DNA of 64,000 nucleotides, from positions 14,343,638 to 14,407,637 of the forward strand of contig NC_092314.1 of NCBI RefSeq assembly GCF_036785885.1, given 5' to 3'. The position numbers and the translations under genes were made by a program. The notes under the pieces are model-generated. The model did not search any database. It saw nothing but the letters and a program-made list of their open reading frames with translations, and was not told where the DNA came from. The stretch comes from Coffea arabica (lineage: Eukaryota > Streptophyta > Magnoliopsida > Gentianales > Rubiaceae). Shown piece after piece: positions 58,503-64,000 of this stretch. The first letter of the stretch is position 1. The number at the start of each line of letters is the position of its first letter.

Positions 58503-59519
58503 AGGGGAAATTAGATATGCTATCATATCTATCATGGGTTTGCTAAGGCTCTCCGAAATCTTTTAATTTTCAAGTCCTTTGGGAATAAGCTATCAAGATT
58601 TGGTGTAGTGGTGAGAATCAATCATTTCTTCAAAGTATTATTGATAACGGGTGATGGCAGGGAAACCACCTTCGCCTTGGCTTTTCTAGGTCCCTCGCAA
58701 GAAGAAGAGAGGTTGGACTACTGGATGTGCTGTTGGTGACATCGCCTCATCTCTGCCGTCCATCTTTACGCCAGGCCTTGTTGAGCTTTGTTGTTTAGTT
58801 ACAACAAATCTTGAAATTTTACATAACACATTTCCATGATTTTTAAAAATAGAGGCAGAAAGAAATATATTTATTTACAAGACCTATAAAGTTGGGGGAA
58901 GAAGAGGAGAAAAGAGGGAAAAGGGAAGAGGTGGAGGTTGAGAAGTGAGAAAAGGGTCATATGGTTGTGGTGGCAGTGGTAGAAGTGGGAGTGATATGAG
59001 AAAATGATGGTAGAAAAGGTAAACAAGTGATGTGGATTTAGATTTGTGAAATTAGGTTTAGATGGAGAATAATTTGAAAAAATGGTAGATTAAATGGAAA
59101 ATTAGTTCAATATTAAATAAGTTACCAAATTTGCCCTTAAAAAATTAATCACATGTTGGATATGTGACGCATTTCGATAAAATTTGGCCAGAAAGGTGAC
59201 GAAGGATAAAAAAAATGAGCGTTATTCAATTGTTAGAAACTAAAATCAAGAATTCTATGCTTCTCTTTTCTTTGTTCTTTTTCCACACGGAGATGGCAAA
59301 CCAAGTTGAATATAGACATGGAATCTTTTTTATTTATTGATGGAAGGAAATTCTTATCAGACAATTTCTGTCAGACTTTGTAGTATTTGCATTTCCAAGC
59401 AATTTCATACTGGACTCAATCCTATGAGTTTTAATTAGTAATTAAGATGCTAAGGGATTTCTAAGGAAGGCATTAAGGGAAAAGGGAAACTAAATAAGGA
59501 AACTACTGCTGTAACCCTA
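58503..59519. other. Intergenic DNA
   Basis: No supported gene. A stretch at about 58560-58740 has somewhat gene-like composition, with a short open frame on the plus strand, but I do not recognise it; it may be a decayed retroelement piece. The last 60-80 bp before 59520 may already be the 5' untranslated region of LINE-C. Confidence 0.35.
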
Positions 59520-59535
59520 AATCTTGAGGGTTTGC

Positions 59536-61136
59536 ATGGAGGGGCCTCCGTGGCCGCCGCCGGCCAAAGAGGGGGCACCCGGCTGCGCAGCACCTTCCAA
59601 GTCTTTCGCCGACGTGCTATCTGGTTCGGGCCGTCTGGAGGTGTCAAATATTCCAGATCTGGGTTGTTGCTCGATGCATAGAGGGGAACCGACGCTGCGA
59701 CTATCCCAGCGAGATATGCATCTGCTTTCGATGCCTTTTAAGAATGCTTTGGTTGGACGTTTTCCATTTCGTCGTCCACCAATGGAGGTTATTCGGGGTT
59801 TCTTGGTTTCGCTGGGTCTCAAGGGAGACTGTGATGTTGGTCTTCTGGATATGAATCATGTTCTGATTAGGCCGTCGACTGAGGAGGATTATACACGGCT
59901 GTTTGTACGCCGGTCCTGGTTCGTGAAGGGAGCGCATATGCTGTTATCAAAATGGACGTTAGACTTCAAAGTTCATCAGGATTCGACATATGCTCCGGTG
60001 TGGGTATCTCTGCCATCACTTCCTTTGCCTTTGTTTAATGCGTTGTACATTACCAAATTAGCTGGTTTGTTGGGACGTTGTTTGAAGATTGACGCAGCGA
60101 CTTTGGCCCTCCGACGTCCTTCGGTTGCGAGGGTACTGATTGAGAAGGATATATCAAAGCTGCCCCCGAACCGTATTTGGATTGGGGAGGACCAGGACGG
60201 GTTCTGGCAGGATGTGGAATATGAGAGCTGGCCGAAATTTTGTGGGTTTTGTGCTCGCTTTGGGCATGATGATGAGGAATGTTTTCGGAAGAATCCGGAT
60301 CTCCAGCCCCCCAAGAGGATCGGGAAAGCGTCAGAGGGTTACCGGGCCAACATGGGTCATTCTCTCTTGCTGCGGGAACGAGCGATGCCACAGGTGGAGT
60401 GGCGCCAGAGGACTGATGGTGCCTTGGTTTCTGGCCAGGGCGGAGATTCAGAGTTGGTTGCTCCTTCTGTGTTGGTGGTCGCGAAGGATGATATGGGGCG
60501 TGAGTTGCAGAACCACGATTGGGTTAAGAAGGCGCCGGTGCTATTGCCTACTTCTGCTAACACTTTGACAGGGGATGGAGTATTGGCGGGCGATGAGACT
60601 GCTACACTTTCAGTTGCTGCTGATGTGCTTGCTGCTACGCCTGTATCGACTTCGAGGGGTACAAAGGAGGGGGGCAGGCTGAGGATCATGCTGTGGCAAT
60701 GCAGGTGGAGGAACGGGAGAGGGAGGATTTGGTTGCGGCGTCTGCTAATACCTTTGCAGTGTTGCAAACTATAGCTGACATGGAGGTGCAGGATTTTGAT
60801 CGCACTCCTGCCAGGTCTGCGAGTCATTTTCGGGCAGCCAAGCTGGGTCATAGAAGGCAATGCTCGGACGGGGATAATCCAGGAGAAGTAGCACCGAGGG
60901 AGCAGCTTAAGCAGTTTCAAATGGAGTTGCATCGTCGGCTGCTTGATACTAAGAGACCAAGTGAGGGCCTGAATGCGCTGGAGGGGCTGAATGCGCTGGA
61001 GCAGCCTCAGGTCGCGGTCGCTGGTCAGATTGAAATTTTGCTCAAAGGTGGCCGCCCGACGAATGCTCCTCTTAATCAGGTTCAATATCAGTCTAAAAAT
61101 CACTACTCTTTGCGGTCTCATGTTAAGTCCCATTAA
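59536..61136 (+). pseudogene. LINE-C ORF1 (DUF4283-type, CCHC knuckle), one frameshift
   Basis: The start is ATG at 59536. The protein has the DUF4283-type nucleic-acid-binding domain ('MHLLSMPFKNALVGRFPF', 'WFVKGAHMLLSKW', 'PVWVSLPSLPL') and a zinc knuckle 'CGFCARFGHDDEEC' (CX2CX4HX4C) near residue 240. The frame changes in a run of six G at 60669-60674. The other frame then continues to a stop at 61136, Gln/Glu-rich with a doubled EGLNAL phrase. The homopolymer makes a real one-base indel likely, although a sequencing error would look the same. ORF1 overlaps ORF2 by 17 bases. Confidence 0.87.
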
Positions 61137-64000
61137 GTTTGTTGTTTGGAATATTCGTGGGGCCTCTCGCAAGGACTCACTTAGGTATTTACATAAGATT
61201 TGCATAAATAATAAAATACGATTGCTGGTACTTCTGGAACCTTTATCGGACATTCCACAATTGGAGGTGGTACGTCGGTATCTTGGGTTTGATAAGGCTG
61301 TGGGAGCGTTGCATAACAAGGTGTGGGTGTTTTGGTATAATGAGATGTCATTGAACTTCAGGGAGATGGCAGAGCAACTTCTTCACATGCACATCATATT
61401 TTCTTCTGGGTGTTCAATTCAATTTTCGGCAGTTTATGCTAGATGCTCGAGGGTGGGGCGTCGAGAGTTGTGGTCGGCAATGGAAGGGTTGGCGGGGGAT
61501 GTTCTCGGGCCATGGTTACTAGCAGGGGATTTTAATGTTATCTCCAATACGGAAGAGCGTGTGGGCGGTTCTCTGGCTAATGCAAGGAACATGGAGGAAT
61601 TTAATGAAGCTATTGGCAGTTGTGGCTTGTCGGAGGTGCCGTTTGATGGGGGTTTGTTTACTTGGACGAATGGGAGAGTATGGCAGCGATTGGATAGGGC
61701 TTTCTTGAATCAGGACTGGGCTGATGGGTATGAGTTCTCGCATGTCTCCCACTTGTCCAGGGGGCGGTCAGATCATGCTCCACTCTTGATTAACTGTCAG
61801 AATGGGAGCCACTGCAAACGGTCGTTTAGATTTCTGAATGTTTGGAGGAAGCATTCGGGTTTTTTGGATGTGACTCAGCAGGGCTGGGCGACGCCGGTGG
61901 AGGGTGAGGGTATGCCGAAATTTTATAATAAGCTGAGAGCTGTTAAGGGTTGCCTGCAGGTATGGAATGTCCAGGTATTTGGAAATATTTTTAGCAAGGT
62001 ACGGGAGGCCGAGGCTCTTATGAAACAACGTGAGGGGCAGTTTGACGCGGAGAGGGACTCTGTGTCCAGGGCAGCGTTGGAGGAGGCAAAGGCTGTGTAT
62101 GCGAGGAGTTTGGCGTTGGAGGGTGAGTTTTGGAGGCAGAAGGCGGGCATCAAATGGTTGCAGGTTGGGGATGCTAACTCAGCATATTTCCACTCTCGAT
62201 GCAGGCAACGCCGCAATTTTAATTTTGTCGCCCGAATTAAAGATCAATCAGGTGCATGGTTGGAGGATTTACAAGACATAAGGTAGTCCGCAGTGGATTT
62301 CTGTTCATCTTTATTTGCTTCTGAACAACATGGGGGCCATTCGCCGGTGCTCCCCTTCTCGGTCCCTCAGTTGACTCCGGCGGACAATGAAATGTTAGCT
62401 GCTTTACCGGACATGGAGGAATTAAAGGGGGTGGTTTTCGCGTTGGACGCAGACAGTGCACCAGGACCAGATGGGTTTGGGGCAGGTTTTTATCAACGCT
62501 GTTGGGATATTATCCAGTCTGATTTATTGGAGGCGGTTCAGGCTTTTTTCCAGGGTATGCGTTTGCCTAGGAGTTTTACTAGCACATCTATTTTGTTATT
62601 GCCTAAGCTCACAGGCGCCATGCAGTGGAAGGACTTTAGGCCAATTAGTCTTTGCAATGTCTGTTCTAAAATTATTTCTAAACTCGTCTCTGATCGATTG
62701 GGTAGGGTTCTCCCTGCCTTGGTATCACCGTGGCAGACCGGTTTTGTTCCAGGCAGGGGGATAACGGATAACATTCTTCTGACGCAGGAGCTGGTGGTAG
62801 ATTTAGATAGGCGCCTGAGGCACCCAAATCTCATGCTAAAGTTGGACATGGAGAAGGCCTATGACAGGGTCGAGTGGCCATTTCTTTTGTTTATGCTTCG
62901 TAAATTTGGTTTTGCGGAACAGGTGGTCGATATTTTCTTTCGTCTGGTGTCTAATAATTGGTTTTCAGTGTTGGTGAATGGTGAGGCTGCTGGATTTTTT
63001 AAATCTTCAAGGGGTGTGAGGCAGGGTGACCCGGTTTCTCCTGGCCTTTTTGTGTTAGTGGCAGAATTTTTAGGTCGAGGGTTACATCATCTGCTGGATC
63101 GTCAGTCTGGTACGCATTTTGTTACGGCAGGGCCTCCGGTGCCGTACCTTGCTTTCGCGGATGACATGCTTCTGTTCACAAGATGCTCAGAGGAGTGCCT
63201 GGTTGCAATAAAGGGTTTTTTGTCGGAGTACGAGCAGATTTCAGGCCAAAGGGTGAATGTCAGCAAGAGCTCATTTTTATTGCCTTCAGGGGCTACGTCG
63301 GAACAGGAGCAGTTGGTGACTCGGGTTCTAGGCTTTCACAGGCAATGTTTCCCATTCACTTATTTGGGTGCTCCTATATATAAAGGCCGGAGGCGGGGTG
63401 TCTTGTTTGATGATATAGTTTCTAAAATGCGGGCCCGTCTGGAGCATTGGAGTACAAAGTTGCTCTCCTTTGGGGGTAAGCTGGTCTTAGTACGGCATGT
63501 CCTGGCTTCATTGCCTATGTATTTACTTCAGGTGTTGAATCCTCCGAAGGCAGTACTCACACGGTTGGGTACCATTTGTAATTCCTTTCTTTGGGATAAT
63601 AAGGGGGAGAGGCGCATTCATTGGTCTTCCTGGGACAAGCTGTGTTTTCCCATAGATGAAGGGGGTCTGGGTTTTCGGTCCTTTAAGGACATGGCATGGG
63701 CTTTTGCGGCTAAACTATGGTGGTGTTTTAGGCTTGGAGAGTCCATTTGGGCAAAGTTCATGCATGCCAAATACATTAAAGGAGTCCATCCTTTGGAGGC
63801 ATAGGTAGAGCGGGCTTCAGATACGTGGAGGCGTCTTGTGGCCATTCGTCCAATGGCTGAGCAGAACATTATGTGGTGTTTAGGGGAAGGACTTGTGGAT
63901 TTTTGGAAGGATAGATGGGTTTTTAATGAGCCTTTAGAGAGTGTGGTGGATCGCTCTGACAGGCCTCATTTTATGGTCTCCGAGTTTATTGCTAGGGATG
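61120..64000 (+). pseudogene. LINE-C ORF2 (endonuclease-reverse transcriptase), two nonsense codons, partial
   Basis: The start is ATG at 61120 ('MLSPIKFVVWNIRGAS'). The endonuclease has its Asn, Glu, 'LLAGDFNVIS', 'TWTNGRVWQRLDRAF' and 'RSDHAPLL' motifs. RT has 'FRPISLCNVCSKIISK', 'FVPGRGITDN', 'KLDMEKAYDRVEW', 'RGVRQGDPVSPG' and the catalytic 'YLAFADDMLLF' near 63150. In-frame TAG codons stand at 62284 and 63802; the same frame continues past both, as expected from single C-to-T or G-to-A changes. All catalytic residues I can check are present. The zf-RVT and RNase H parts begin at the right edge and are cut off. Confidence 0.9.

Larger units (their letters stand above)
59520..64000 (+). 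mobile_element. LINE-C, nearly intact LINE running off the window
   Basis: A plus-strand LINE, more GC-rich than its surroundings, with full-length ORF1 and most of ORF2. Only one frameshift and two nonsense codons were seen in about 4.4 kb, so it is much younger than LINE-A and LINE-B. The 3' end and any target-site duplication lie beyond the window. The exact 5' boundary is not resolved; I place it where base composition changes, a few bases before ORF1. Confidence 0.9.

Noticed and set aside
60357-61319. 320-codon minus-strand open frame
   Set aside because: It is antisense to LINE-C ORF1 and ORF2, which have clear domain motifs; GC-rich codons leave the opposite strand open.

Overview
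This is plant nuclear DNA, from a eudicot and probably an asterid. It is AT-rich, has spliced genes with GT-AG introns, a CYP71-type cytochrome P450, and the repeat families of a mid-sized plant genome: plant LINEs with DUF4283-type ORF1, Athila-type Ty3/gypsy, Ty1/copia LTRs, CACTA, and hAT. I cannot name the species. Most of the window is transposable elements inserted into one another. The only host gene that reads as intact is one P450 (54662-56880, minus strand).

Left part (1-20591). Bases 1-11374 are AT-rich with a hAT-type MITE made of GAGCTCG runs (1142-1617), an RNA-binding-protein pseudogene (4728-5756) and LTR remnants. A minus-strand LINE ('LINE-A', 11949-17504) sits inside a dispersed repeat whose uninterrupted copy lies at 3145-3690. 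Next comes a decayed 2-oxoglutarate dioxygenase (18305-20230) split by a solo LTR.

Centre (20592-51282). One 5'-truncated plus-strand LINE ('LINE-B', only about 1.4 kb of its own sequence) has been spread over 30.7 kb by three insertions, each with target-site duplications (TSDs) readable in the sequence. They are a 6.3-kb hAT element (20667-27007, 8-bp TSD), a 21.8-kb Athila complex (28017-49858, TSD TCTAG) and a 1.1-kb non-autonomous hAT (50080-51208, TSD TACATGAG). The Athila complex in turn holds a 9.9-kb CACTA element in its first LTR (28967-38885) and a solo LTR in its reverse-transcriptase domain (42032-43384, TSD GAATG). The CACTA element carries two spliced genes with uninterrupted reading frames (a TNP2-type transposase and a second En/Spm-type protein) and a captured fragment of a host aspartic-protease gene. 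Its right terminus is missing.

Right part (51283-64000). A truncated P450 exon-2 copy lies 3' of LINE-B. It is followed by a copia 3' end, a LINE tail with poly(A), a second dioxygenase pseudogene and the complete two-exon P450 gene. Dioxygenase plus P450 exon 2 form a duplicated unit. Unit A is 19206-20591 plus 51283-52229, and unit B is 53391-55380. Unit B keeps the sequence as it was before LINE-B arrived. P450 exon 2 is almost identical between units while their flanks and dioxygenase parts differ much more. The window ends inside a GC-richer, plus-strand, nearly intact LINE ('LINE-C', from about 59520).

No RNA genes, CRISPR arrays or prokaryotic features were seen.
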